A stretch of DNA of 64,000 nucleotides from Sulfolobaceae archaeon (GTDB taxonomy: Archaea; Thermoproteota; Thermoprotei_A; Sulfolobales; Sulfolobaceae). The notes under the pieces are model-generated. The model was not told the DNA's origin and did not search any database. It saw only the letters and a list, made by a program, of their open reading frames with translations. Each line of letters begins with the position of its first letter. Within the stretch, counting starts at the first letter, position 1. Made by a program: the position numbers and the translations under genes. Positions 44,535-53,226 of the stretch are shown here, piece by piece. Location: contig JAPNVD010000031.1 of assembly GCA_026627305.1 (NCBI GenBank), positions 1-64,000 on the forward strand, given 5' to 3'.

Positions 44535-44951
44535 ATGAGTAGAGAATTGATGGATAACCTCTACAAGTTCCTTTCTGATCTCTCTAAAAGGGAGGAGGAG
44601 TTGGACTTCACTATAATCAACTATTTTGCTAGGGAGATAGAGAACAGGGGCATAAAACCCTCTGAGATAAAGAGGGAGTCGTTAAGAGACGATGTAAAAG
44701 CACTATCTGACGGCGATTACATGTTGACTGTGATCTACTACGAAGATAAGGATGAGGTAGATATTATACTTCCAAAGAACTATGCTGATGCCTCAGCTAT
44801 TGAACAGCTCCTTATACGAATGAAATATTTTAAATTAAAATCTGAAAAAAAGGTTAAGGGGTATTTATTGGCGTTAGCAATCCCTGAAAAATACGTGAGG
44901 ATTGCTAGGAATGAGGGGATAGAAGTTATCGTAGATCAAATCCTTAAATGA
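44535..44951 (+). CDS. Unknown soluble protein
   Basis: A 138-residue protein that I do not recognise. The N-terminal 50 residues are charged helices (LYKFLSDLSKREEELDFTIIN), and the rest is alpha/beta with YMLTVIYYEDKDEVDIILP and a C-terminal helix pair. It is followed after 158 bases by the lipoate ligase genes on the same strand. A TATA-like AATTTTTTATG (about 44502-44512) precedes it. Confidence 0.6.
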   Translation: MSRELMDNLYKFLSDLSKREEELDFTIINYFAREIENRGIKPSEIKRESLRDDVKALSDGDYMLTVIYYEDKDEVDIILPKNYADASAIEQLLIRMKYFKLKSEKKVKGYLLALAIPEKYVRIARNEGIEVIVDQILK

Positions 44952-45109
44952 TTAAAAATTTTCAACTTAAATGGCGTTAAATAGATTAAATGTTGAACAA
45001 AAGAAAGTTGTAAAAATCCTTGTATTAAGAATAATTGAAATATAAAAATAGGATACTCACACGAGCTCATGCACAACTTTATAACGTTTCGATTATATTC
45101 CTTAATGTA

Positions 45110-45394
45110 ATGAGGATTGGGATTTACGAACACAAGGCTAAAAAGGGTCTAATAAGGGCTACGGTAAAGGTCTATGACGATACAATTGAAGTGAAGATAA
45201 CTGGTGATTTTATGATTTTCCCAGAGGATATGATTTTCCAATTAGAGAATAATTTAAAGGGTTTGAAAGTTAGCGACAGAGAAGCGATATCTAGGGTTGT
45301 AGAAGATACGCTATCAAAGGCATCGCTTTTCGGTTGTGAAGTCGGAGATTTTAAAACTGCAATATTTAAGGCTTTAGATGAGGTGAGTAGATGA
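45110..45394 (+). CDS. lplB: Lipoate-protein ligase accessory subunit (C-terminal domain protein, LplB-like)
   Basis: I place the start at the ATG at 45110, giving 94 residues (MRIGIYEHKAKKGLIRATVKV). The product matches the C-terminal domain that is fused to LplA in bacteria but separate in Thermoplasma, where both chains are needed for lipoyl-AMP formation. The sequence VEDTLSKASLFGCEVGDFKTAIFKALDEV fits its helical end. An ATG 75 bases upstream (45035) would add residues with no match. The stop overlaps the lplA start by 4 bases. Confidence 0.75.
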   Translation: MRIGIYEHKAKKGLIRATVKVYDDTIEVKITGDFMIFPEDMIFQLENNLKGLKVSDREAISRVVEDTLSKASLFGCEVGDFKTAIFKALDEVSR

Positions 45395-46155
45395 GAGTTC
45401 TCTTCTACGAAATCGATAACAACCCTTATTATAGTTTAGCTTTTGAAGAGAGCATGTGGAGGAACTTAACAGAAGGTAAGGTCGATAACACCTTAAGGAT
45501 ATGGAGGCATAAGAGCGTTGTAATATTGGGGTATTTCCAGGTGGCAGAGGAGGAGGTGAACTTCGATGTTGCAAGGGATTACAAGGTTGATATTGTGAGG
45601 AGGTTTACTGGAGGCGGGGCTGTGTATCAAGATCTTGGTTGTTTAGTGTGGAGTATAGCGGTCAAGGGAAAGAAGGATGGTGGCGTGGAATACCTCTATG
45701 ATTTCCTTCTTAAGGGCTTCGTTAATGCCTTGAAGAGGTTCGCAGATGTAAAGGTAGAGAATATCAATGATGTTGTAGTAAACAACAGGAAGGTCTCTGG
45801 AACATCAGCAACATTTAAGGGTGAGTACTACCTACTCCACGGTACCTTGCTTCTAGACACTGACTTAGAGCTAATGAGCAGAGTACTGAAGGTGTCTAGT
45901 GTCAAATTGAAGGATAAGGGGGTCTCAGAGGTTAAATATAGGGTGACAAACCTTTACGAAGCTCTAGGCAGAAAGGTATCCACTAGCGAGATCATAGACG
46001 CTATAATCCAAGAGTATTCTAAACTTTTGGGAGAGAGAGCTTACTACGATGTACCCACAAAGGAGGAGATAGAACTTGCTGAGAGGCTCTACGAGAAAAA
46101 GTATTCTAAACCAGAATGGAACTTGCTTAGATTACCTTCTAGTTACTTTGTATGA
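45391..46155 (+). CDS. lplA: Lipoate-protein ligase A, catalytic chain
   Basis: The 254-residue protein has the biotin/lipoate ligase fold: a lipoate/ATP-binding motif RRFTGGGAVYQDLG (residues about 70-83), the lysine region NRKVSGTSATFKGEYYLLHGTLLL, and a C-terminal helical part. It activates lipoate with ATP and attaches it to a lysine of 2-oxoacid dehydrogenase E2 or glycine cleavage H protein. It overlaps its partner gene by four bases (ATGA), an operon of two cooperating chains. Confidence 0.88.
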   Translation: MRVLFYEIDNNPYYSLAFEESMWRNLTEGKVDNTLRIWRHKSVVILGYFQVAEEEVNFDVARDYKVDIVRRFTGGGAVYQDLGCLVWSIAVKGKKDGGVEYLYDFLLKGFVNALKRFADVKVENINDVVVNNRKVSGTSATFKGEYYLLHGTLLLDTDLELMSRVLKVSSVKLKDKGVSEVKYRVTNLYEALGRKVSTSEIIDAIIQEYSKLLGERAYYDVPTKEEIELAERLYEKKYSKPEWNLLRLPSSYFV

Positions 46156-46250
46156 GACTGGCGACTCTGTCATATTGACTAGAAAACAATACTATATAAT
46201 AATAATAAAAACTTGTTTGAATGACTTCTTTATATCAGGAGTATGAGAGC

Positions 46251-47063
46251 TTATAGCAAAGTGGAGATTATTTGGTTCTCGTCTATCATTAAACGATAAG
46301 CCTTTAGTTCACCCTTCCCCTGTAGGAATAGCAGTTTTGATAGAGCTTCCGGTCCAGTGTAATCTCTACCCTTGTACTTTAGTTTAGCGTTAGTTAGTTC
46401 TGAATTCTTAGTAGACGCCACAAACTTAAAATCATCACCCTTCAATACTACATAAACGTTGTCCATTGAAGCCAATTCACTGATTTTCTTAATCAATTCG
46501 CTAACATCACCCTCTATCCTTGATATCTCCGTTAAATTATAGTTAATCTTGGGTCCTAGCCTCTTAAGGTAGAATTCGAAGTGTTTAGTCACAAAGTGTT
46601 CCGCGAAATTACCATACCATTTTGCCTTTTTAGAAAAGGCATCTCCTCTAAACCTATCCCAAAAGCTCGACTCATAACTTATTACAGCTAGGATTCCCAC
46701 TACGACTCCATTCTCAGATTCGTTTTTAATAGTAAAAGTGAATGACACTTTTAACATGTTATCATCGCTTGTTCCCTCGTAAATTATCTGATTAGGTGCT
46801 AATTTAGGTCCTTCAAAGATTCCATCTATAACTCTTAATGTACCTGATTCGTCTTGGTAAATGAAAGCAGCTTTATACTTATTATCTGGAATCAAGGCAT
46901 CTGCTTGAGGCACAAATTCGTTCCTTGATTTATCGAATATCTTATATAGCATTATATGACCTGATACTCCAGCTAATACATGTGCATCCGTTAGAACTGA
47001 TAATACTGCTTCCTTCGACGTGTTCAGTTTTAATTCTGTACTATATTTCTCTTCTCTTGACAT
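46251..47063 (-). CDS. SRPBCC-like protein with a second small domain
   Basis: Residues 1 to about 150 have the helix-grip pattern: N-terminal strand YSTELKLNTSKEAVLSVLTDAHVLAGVSGH, a middle beta sheet, and a long helix near 148-165 (WYGNFAEHFVTKHFEFYLK). Residues 180-270 form a second alpha/beta domain (ISELASMDNVYVVLKGDDFKFVAST). The first domain would bind a hydrophobic ligand. I know no function for this combination, which looks like Sulfolobales-specific biology. It resembles the protein at 5565 only in fold. Confidence 0.65.
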   Translation of the reverse strand: MSREEKYSTELKLNTSKEAVLSVLTDAHVLAGVSGHIMLYKIFDKSRNEFVPQADALIPDNKYKAAFIYQDESGTLRVIDGIFEGPKLAPNQIIYEGTSDDNMLKVSFTFTIKNESENGVVVGILAVISYESSFWDRFRGDAFSKKAKWYGNFAEHFVTKHFEFYLKRLGPKINYNLTEISRIEGDVSELIKKISELASMDNVYVVLKGDDFKFVASTKNSELTNAKLKYKGRDYTGPEALSKLLFLQGKGELKAYRLMIDENQIISTLL

Positions 47064-47290
47064 TTTACGAATATTCTCTAATATTATAATTTAAGCTTAC
47101 CCCTTACATCATCATATTAAAAAGCTTTAAAAATAATTGTTTATCAAAGAACGACTTCGGAAATTAAAATATTTTCTATGCTATCATATCTAGATTAAAA
47201 TATTTTATAATTAAAATGATACCATATGTTGAATTTAATTATTATATTTAAAAGTTTTTTTACTATTTATACAAGAAAATACTTAGAAAA

Positions 47291-47300
47291 GCTTTTATAT
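47291..47300 (+). promoter_or_regulatory. TATA box that fixes the start of the coiled-coil protein
   Basis: GCTTTTATAT lies about 27 bases before the ATG at 47323, the leaderless distance. The longer reading frame starting at an ATG at 47299 would place the start codon inside or right at the TATA box, so the shorter protein is preferred. Confidence 0.6.
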
Positions 47301-47322
47301 GTTAAAGCCAAAGAGGTTGAGC

Positions 47323-47904
47323 ATGAGCTCCAAATCCTATTTAGTTATCGGTGTTGTAATAGGTTTAATAATAGGTGGTCTATTAGGAGGGCTTTTGGTC
47401 CCTTATTTAGGAATTGCCAATAATACCAGTGAGGCAAATAAGATATCTCAGCTTCAGAGCCAGATATCTCAGTTAGAAAGTCAAACATCAAACCTACAAG
47501 CTCAGAACTCTCAATTGCAGGGTGAAATAAATTCGCTGAAATCAGAGAACTCTCAGTTACAAGCTCAGGTCTCTCAGTTACAGAGTATTATATCTCTTAG
47601 TGATAGCGAGACTTTAGTCTCTGAGCAGACTGTTAGCGAACCTGCAGGTCAAACCTACGAATGGGGCTTTTCATTGTCCTATCCAGGCTATTTAATAGTG
47701 ACCGTCCAAAGCTCTACAACTACTAAAACTTACGTGGAGGTTGTATGGAATTATAATGGTGTAAGTTACTCTAATACTATAAATGTTGGTAGCGGGGGTA
47801 CTGCTGAGTTTCCAGTCTTGCCAACAACGGTTTACGTGTATGTTGGTAATAACAACTTTTTCAATGGAGCTACTGAAACTGTGAGCATAACCTACGTATA
47901 TTAG
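47323..47904 (+). CDS. Coiled-coil surface protein
   Basis: From the ATG at 47323 the 193 residues have a glycine-rich membrane anchor (VIGVVIGLIIGGLLGGLLVP), then a Gln/Ser/Leu coiled coil (residues about 42-92, heptads such as ISQLQSQ and LQAQVSQ) and a beta-sheet head (YEWGFSLSYPGYLIVTVQSS onward). It projects from the outer face of the membrane. The coiled-coil stalk plus beta head resembles a small S-layer-associated protein; no exact family is known to me. Confidence 0.7.
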   Translation: MSSKSYLVIGVVIGLIIGGLLGGLLVPYLGIANNTSEANKISQLQSQISQLESQTSNLQAQNSQLQGEINSLKSENSQLQAQVSQLQSIISLSDSETLVSEQTVSEPAGQTYEWGFSLSYPGYLIVTVQSSTTTKTYVEVVWNYNGVSYSNTINVGSGGTAEFPVLPTTVYVYVGNNNFFNGATETVSITYVY

Positions 47905-48490
47905 CCAATTCAATTATTTGCACTGCTCTACATCAAGTAACTCTACCTTCGTGACTAAAGTCAGCAAGTTAACCTTTTTGAAGCTCTGTGAGTAATTTAT
48001 GCAGAATGAAGGTTAGGAGTTTGAGAACTTTTAAACCGCGTGAGGTGATGATATTTTAAACGCTACAAGCCAGTAGGAGAAGATATCGACATATATGAAT
48101 GCCGAAAAGATTGAGGACTGCTTAGCCTGGAGAGAGGGAGGTAGATAGGATATTCGGTATACTTACTTGAGATGGGATTGGAGAAACATAAAGTGAGATC
48201 AGGCAAGAGTTAAGAATAAACTTCAATATGGACTGTTAATGGAGATTTAAAATTCATTCATTATTAGAGGAGGTTATAGAGTGTGAAAAGCAATCTCGTT
48301 AATGGATGTTTTCATAAATTTCGCCTTGTTGAGTTCTGTGTTAAGTCTACACCTACTAGCTTATCAAAGGTCTCCTAACTTTGTTAAACAGGGCTTAGAA
48401 GAGGAATTAATTTAACGATAAAAAAGTTGTTAGGGAATACTAGAATATATTCCACCAACTTTATTATAACTTCCAGGAATATACTCATAT
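47905..48490. other. Intergenic region with decayed coding sequence
   Basis: About 590 bases with no intact gene. A plus-strand frame from about 48050 reads KRYKPVGEDIDIYECRKD, then continues in another frame as EVDRIFGILT, both broken by stops. This looks like a pseudogene without a named match. The TATA-like ACTTTATTATAAC (about 48457-48469) ahead of the ATPase pseudogene lies at its end. Confidence 0.4.
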
Positions 48491-49731
48491 ATGTCCTCTG
48501 AAGAACTGAAAAGGGTGTTGACAGACCAAAAGGAAATCTTAGGGGATAGGCTATCGAGAAGTTACGTCCCTAGGGATGTTCCAAATATCTCGATTATCTG
48601 AGGATACCTAACATATTAGCAATATTAGGCGTTAGGAGGAGTGGAAAATCAACACTAGCAATAATGCTTTTGAAAGGAATGAATTTCTCCTTTGTAAACT
48701 TTGATGACGAGAGCCTATACGGCATTAAGGCTGAGGAATTGAGGGAGCTGGAGGAGGCAATCTACAGGGTTTATGGTAATGTAGAGTACATGGTATTTGA
48801 TGAAATTCATAACGTTGAGAGATGGGAATTGTTCATTTCGAGGTTAAGGGAGAGCGGAAAGAAAATAATAATAACAGGCAGTAACTCAAAAATGCTCTCT
48901 GGCGAGTTAGCCACTTATCTTACAGGTAGACATTTAGACTACACACTTTTTCCTTTCTCATTTAAGGAATATTTGAAGTTTAAAGGTGTTGAATTAGGGG
49001 AGTTACTCTCGACCAGGGAAAGGGCTGAGTTGAAGAACGAGCTCGAAAACTATATAAACGTGGGCGGATTCCCTGAATCATTAATCCTAGGTAGGGAGCA
49101 GACAGACGTTATATATAACGACATACTTTTCAAGGATATAGTATCTAGGCTTAAGATAAAGCAGATAGGCAGGTTCAAGGATTTCGCTAACACGTTAATA
49201 TCTTATTACTCCTCAGAGGTCTCCTTAAGTAGGCTTGCTAAAACTATGGGAATTGATGAAAAGACGGTGTTTTATTGGTCCTTTGGAATGGAGAACTCTT
49301 ACTTAGTATACTTTTTACCTAGATATGGTCAGAGGTTAAGGGAGCGGTTAACGTATAGCAAAAAGGTATATGTAATCGATACAGGCTTGATCTCTAGGGT
49401 CGCAGCGAGAAAGAAGGATAAAGGTAGGCTCATAGAGAACTTGGTAGCCCTAAAACTGCTAAGGGATAACCAGCTAAAAGGGTTATACTATATAAGTGAA
49501 AAGAATTACGAGGTCGACTTTTACGACGAGGTGAACAATAGGTTAATCCAGGTCACTTACGCTACGGATAAGGTAGAAGAGAGGGAGATAAGAGGGTTGA
49601 TAAGGGCATATGAAAAGGTAAGGGCGAGGGAACTAATAGTAGTGACATATGACGTCGAGGGTGAGGAAAAGGTGGCTGAGGGAAAGTCTATTAAGCTTGT
49701 CCCCTTATACAAGTTCTTGTTAGAGTACTGA
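48491..49731 (+). pseudogene. AAA ATPase with DUF4143 domain, frameshifted near the P-loop
   Basis: Bases 48664-49731 encode 355 residues with DEIHNVERWELF (Walker B), ITGSNSKML (sensor), FPFSFKEYL and a C-terminal DUF4143 domain with NLVALKLLRDN and the nuclease-like YYISEKNYEVDFY. The P-loop GVRRSGKST is in the same frame just upstream (about 48630-48656), but the start is in another frame: an ATG at 48491 reads MSSEELKRVLTDQKEI and stops at codon 37. The frames join at about 48591-48594 if one G is missing. The family is ill-defined; some members are suspected toxin-like or mobile genes. Confidence 0.75.
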
Positions 49732-50112
49732 GACTGACCTCCCTCTCCAAAGTAAGATAGATAGGACGAACTCTGCATGGGCACAATGCATAAAGCCCTA
49801 ACACTAGAAAAAGGGTAAACCCTTTAAATTATAGGGTTAACAACCCTGGATAGCAATTAGCTTCTAGGAAACCATTTCCACTATCATTATAAGCTTAACT
49901 GAGGTTCTAAAACGCTGATAAGGCGAGAGAAATTGGAAGCCGCTAATTTCTTAATTCAGAGTAGATACTAAAGGAAGTAGTTGGGGTTAAAAGATATAAC
50001 ATCAGCAAGTAGTTCTTGTGATGTATTAATTTCCTCCCTGTAAATCTAATCTGGGAACAGTAGAGAGGCTACAGGGACCTTTCATAATTGTGAGTACATT
50101 ACGAAAAACTAT
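49732..50112. other. Intergenic region with two tandem hairpins
   Basis: AAAGGG-TAAA-CCCTTT (49810-49825) is followed by AGGGTT-AAC-AACCCT (49833-49847), two small stem-loops in a row. They may stabilise or end the ATPase transcript or form a small RNA. GACTGACCTCCC (49732-49745, minus strand) resembles the GGTCAGT tail of TnpB right ends but lacks the hairpin. The rest has no gene. Confidence 0.4.
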
Positions 50113-50904
50113 TCAACCTCTTAATCCTCTTAAGTTCACTTCTATTTGCTTCCTCAATATCTCCCCTGCAATCCCTCCGATATCTACATCAACGTTGAAG
50201 TCCTTCTTAATCATCTGCTCCAAATGTCTACTCATCACTTCAGGGTTTACTAGACCTCCATGGGCTAATCCTACTATCCTAGGCTTCAAATCTATTTGAA
50301 GCTTTAAGCTCTTAATGTATTCATCATAGTTAAAGGGGGATGGACTAGTAGGTATTATAACATCGCCGAAGTAAGCACCAGCACTATCACCGGTGAACAG
50401 TATGTCATTTAGCAATACCGATATATGGTGCTTAGCATGACCTGGGGTGTTTATGATTTCGAGGTACTTTCCCTCCCCTATATCAATCTTATCTCCCCCA
50501 TTGACTTCAATGACTTTACTCTCATCTATTTTCCTAACTGCCCCATAAATATCATACAGATCACCTAAAACCCTTGAAGCGGTTTCGTTTAACCTTTTAA
50601 CACCCTCATCGGTGGTCAAGTATTTCTTAAAACCGCTCTTCACAGCTATTTTAACGTTCTTGTAGGTCTCAATTATTTCAGGCAAGAGCCCTATATGGTC
50701 TATGTGTAAATGCGTTATAATTACTAGGTCTAGCCTGTCGAGAAATGAAGTGTCTAAGACCGAGTTGGCAACGCCTGCATCTATCATAACGTTCATCTTA
50801 TCCCCACGGACAATATAGACTGTGATGAGGTCTGAGAACTCAGGCGGACCTGCTGGAAGGGCGTGAATACCTCTATATGGCATGAGTATATCCTCCATGG
50901 ACAT
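50113..50904 (-). CDS. Metallo-beta-lactamase-fold hydrolase
   Basis: The 263-residue protein has the two-metal site HLHIDHIGL (H-x-H-x-D-H), TPGHAKHH, LFTGDSAGAYFG and a last GLAHGG. It belongs to the MBL family that includes glyoxalase II and lactonases; the small helical C-terminal part (from about 195) helps define substrate. It cannot be named more precisely. Start at the first ATG of a MSMEDILM sequence, with a second ATG 2 codons later. Confidence 0.85.
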   Translation of the reverse strand: MSMEDILMPYRGIHALPAGPPEFSDLITVYIVRGDKMNVMIDAGVANSVLDTSFLDRLDLVIITHLHIDHIGLLPEIIETYKNVKIAVKSGFKKYLTTDEGVKRLNETASRVLGDLYDIYGAVRKIDESKVIEVNGGDKIDIGEGKYLEIINTPGHAKHHISVLLNDILFTGDSAGAYFGDVIIPTSPSPFNYDEYIKSLKLQIDLKPRIVGLAHGGLVNPEVMSRHLEQMIKKDFNVDVDIGGIAGEILRKQIEVNLRGLRG

Positions 50905-51070
50905 AATTATTAAAGTTGTTTAATTAAACTCTTATAAAATGACGTAAGACAGACTAGCGAGGAAAAAGACTAGACTACGTGAACTAGAGCTACTCAATTG
51001 CTTAAAATATTTATTAATAGTAGGTTATTGAAAAACTGTTTATTTTCTCAGAACGCAATATAATATATGT

Positions 51071-52648
51071 ATGTACGATGTGGTTTTAACAGCAGATAGA
51101 GGTTCATTTACAGATTACAACGGATCTAGTGTCTTGGGTTATGTAGCCTGTATGCCCTACAGGCTTGTCCCCAGGTTCTTTATGGATAAATTCTTTACAC
51201 CACCTATGAAGACAGACAGGGAGGGTAAGGCATTATTCGCACCTTATGCTCTGAGGAAGATCGAGGCAGTATTGGAGAGTTCAGGCTTCAGTGTTGCGGT
51301 AGTCCCTCCTGAAAAGCTCGATAAGTTCGCTAAGAACACCAGGATTATAGGTTTCACGGTTCACGACCCCTTTGGGTTGGATCCTGTAAGCGCTAAGCTT
51401 TCCTTCCTATTCGGTGGAGGTCCTACATGGACAGCTAAATTCTTCAGCGAGTTCAGCGAAAAGGTGAAGTCCCTCAAGAACAAGTACGGGCTAAAGGTAA
51501 TTGCAGGAGGACCAGGAGCATGGGAGTTGAGCATGAAAGATCACGACTGGATAGATGTGTTGTTCATTAATGAGGCAGAAGTGGAGCTACCAAGGGTTGT
51601 AAAGGGGCTGATAGATGGGGAGCAGATGCCGAAGATAGTCTATGGAAAGAGCCCAAAGGTTGATCAAATACCCCCAATCATAAACCCCGCAAGATTAGGG
51701 GAAGTTCAGGTTACGAGGGGTTGTCCTAGAGGATGCAAGTTCTGTTCAATAACACCAGAGACGTTTAGATCTATACCTCTAGAGGTGATAAAGAAGGAAG
51801 TTGAGGTAAACATGAAGGGTGGTATAAATAAAGTTGAGTTCATAACTGACGATATCCTACTTTACGGTTCTCAGAAGTTAAGGGTAAACCACGAGGCAAT
51901 AGTTAAGCTTTTCAGCGAGGTTATGAAGATGGGGGTTATAGGGATATGGTTTCCTCATATTTCAGCCCCTGCGGTGAGGGAAAGCCCTAGGACTGTTAAG
52001 GCTATGTCTGAAATCGCTAGATATGATAAAGATAGGGCTGCAGCTCCAGTGGTAGGACTTGAGACAGGGAGCATTAAGATCCTTGAAAAGTACATGTCAG
52101 CTAAGGCATTCCCATGGTCAGTTAGGGAATGGAGGGATATAATAATTGATGCCACTGCAATAATGAACGATAACTACATATATCCTTGTTATACTATGAC
52201 CATAGGCTACCCTGAGGAGACTGATGAAGATGTACAACAGAGCATAGAATTAGTTCAATCTATAATAGACCACAAGTTCACAGCATGGATCTTCCCGCTT
52301 CCTGTTATACCCATATCAACCTCTTACATTGCCAAGAATCCCTATCCCAAGCCAGAAACTCTACCCTCAGCTTACTGGGATCTGCTCTACATTTCATGGA
52401 AGCATAACTTCAAGGTCACCAGAGACCTCATCCCTATACTGACAGGAGGGATTAAGAACAACTTCGTTAAGAACCTTGTAAAGACTATGATAGATAAGAC
52501 CTTTTCAAATATAGAAGAGATATTCCTTAAGCTGAAGGAGACTAAGGGAGATTACGCAAAGACCTTCTCTAACATCAACTTGAACAGCACCATAGGGGTA
52601 TTAAAGGCGATCTATTGGCTAATAAGGGTGAGTGCAAAGAGTGACTGA
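51071..52648 (+). CDS. B12-binding domain radical SAM protein
   Basis: The 525-residue protein has a Rossmann-like N-terminal part that resembles cobalamin-binding domains (GFTVHDPFGLDPVSAKLSFLFGG, then VIAGGPGAWEL). The radical SAM cluster is C218-x3-C222-x2-C225 (RGCPRGCKFCSI), with the SAM-contacting GLETGSIKILEKYM and YTMTIGYPEETDED. It may carry out methyl transfer or a rearrangement, possibly in lipid or hopanoid-like chemistry, but the substrate is unknown. An ATG at 51071 is used. Confidence 0.8.
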   Translation: MYDVVLTADRGSFTDYNGSSVLGYVACMPYRLVPRFFMDKFFTPPMKTDREGKALFAPYALRKIEAVLESSGFSVAVVPPEKLDKFAKNTRIIGFTVHDPFGLDPVSAKLSFLFGGGPTWTAKFFSEFSEKVKSLKNKYGLKVIAGGPGAWELSMKDHDWIDVLFINEAEVELPRVVKGLIDGEQMPKIVYGKSPKVDQIPPIINPARLGEVQVTRGCPRGCKFCSITPETFRSIPLEVIKKEVEVNMKGGINKVEFITDDILLYGSQKLRVNHEAIVKLFSEVMKMGVIGIWFPHISAPAVRESPRTVKAMSEIARYDKDRAAAPVVGLETGSIKILEKYMSAKAFPWSVREWRDIIIDATAIMNDNYIYPCYTMTIGYPEETDEDVQQSIELVQSIIDHKFTAWIFPLPVIPISTSYIAKNPYPKPETLPSAYWDLLYISWKHNFKVTRDLIPILTGGIKNNFVKNLVKTMIDKTFSNIEEIFLKLKETKGDYAKTFSNINLNSTIGVLKAIYWLIRVSAKSD

Positions 52649-52714
52649 GTAGTTCATGTAAACGATTAAAAGGTAAGTTTTTCCCTTTAAGAGTGAGAAA
52701 GTCTGACCTCTGCC

Positions 52715-53122
52715 TCACTTAGTAACTCTTTTATTTTTATGCAAAATCCATGTACCTAAACCTATAGCCCCTAGTTTACCCTCTGAGTCCGTGAACGTGG
52801 TTTTTACAACTACTGTACTCCCACCTCTCCTGATCACATTCCCCTCCACGATAAATGGTCCCTTAAACATGGGCTCTAGGAAGCTGACTTTCAATTCTTG
52901 AGTCACCTGGTCTTCGCCATCGTTTACTGTCATAGTAGCTATTGCCCCTGCGAAGTCCATGGCTGAAAATATTATCCCTCCCTGGATAACCTTCCCCCTT
53001 CTAGTGAACTCCTCTCTATAGGGCAATTCAAGCTTAGAATAGCCTCTCCTCAACTCCAATAGCCTTAATCCTAAAAGTTTGAAGAAGGGTTCCTCCTCTT
53101 CTAGGATTCTTATAATATCCAT
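52715..53122 (-). CDS. Hotdog-fold thioesterase (PaaI type)
   Basis: The 135-residue protein shows the hotdog pattern: N-terminal FFKLLGLRLLELRRGYSKLELPY, then GKVIQGGIIFSAMDFAGAIA (the central helix with the catalytic D/G region), and strands VTQELKVSFLEPMFKGPFIVEGNVIRRG. PaaI-type enzymes split acyl-CoA to acid and CoA. Next to the acyl-CoA synthetase at 53227 (divergent), it may work against or alongside that enzyme, which is inference. Confidence 0.85.
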   Translation of the reverse strand: MDIIRILEEEEPFFKLLGLRLLELRRGYSKLELPYREEFTRRGKVIQGGIIFSAMDFAGAIATMTVNDGEDQVTQELKVSFLEPMFKGPFIVEGNVIRRGGSTVVVKTTFTDSEGKLGAIGLGTWILHKNKRVTK

Positions 53123-53226
53123 ATTTTATAAATTGATATGTTTATATTAAAAATTTATCAAAAGAAATCTGATTTAGCTATGAATGAATATCTATAAAAG
53201 GTGAGAGAAAACATCTCATTTGTTTT

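Noticed and set aside
49732-49745. Another TnpB right end on the minus strand
   Set aside because: Only the GGTCAGT-like tail is present; the hairpin that defines the other copies is missing.
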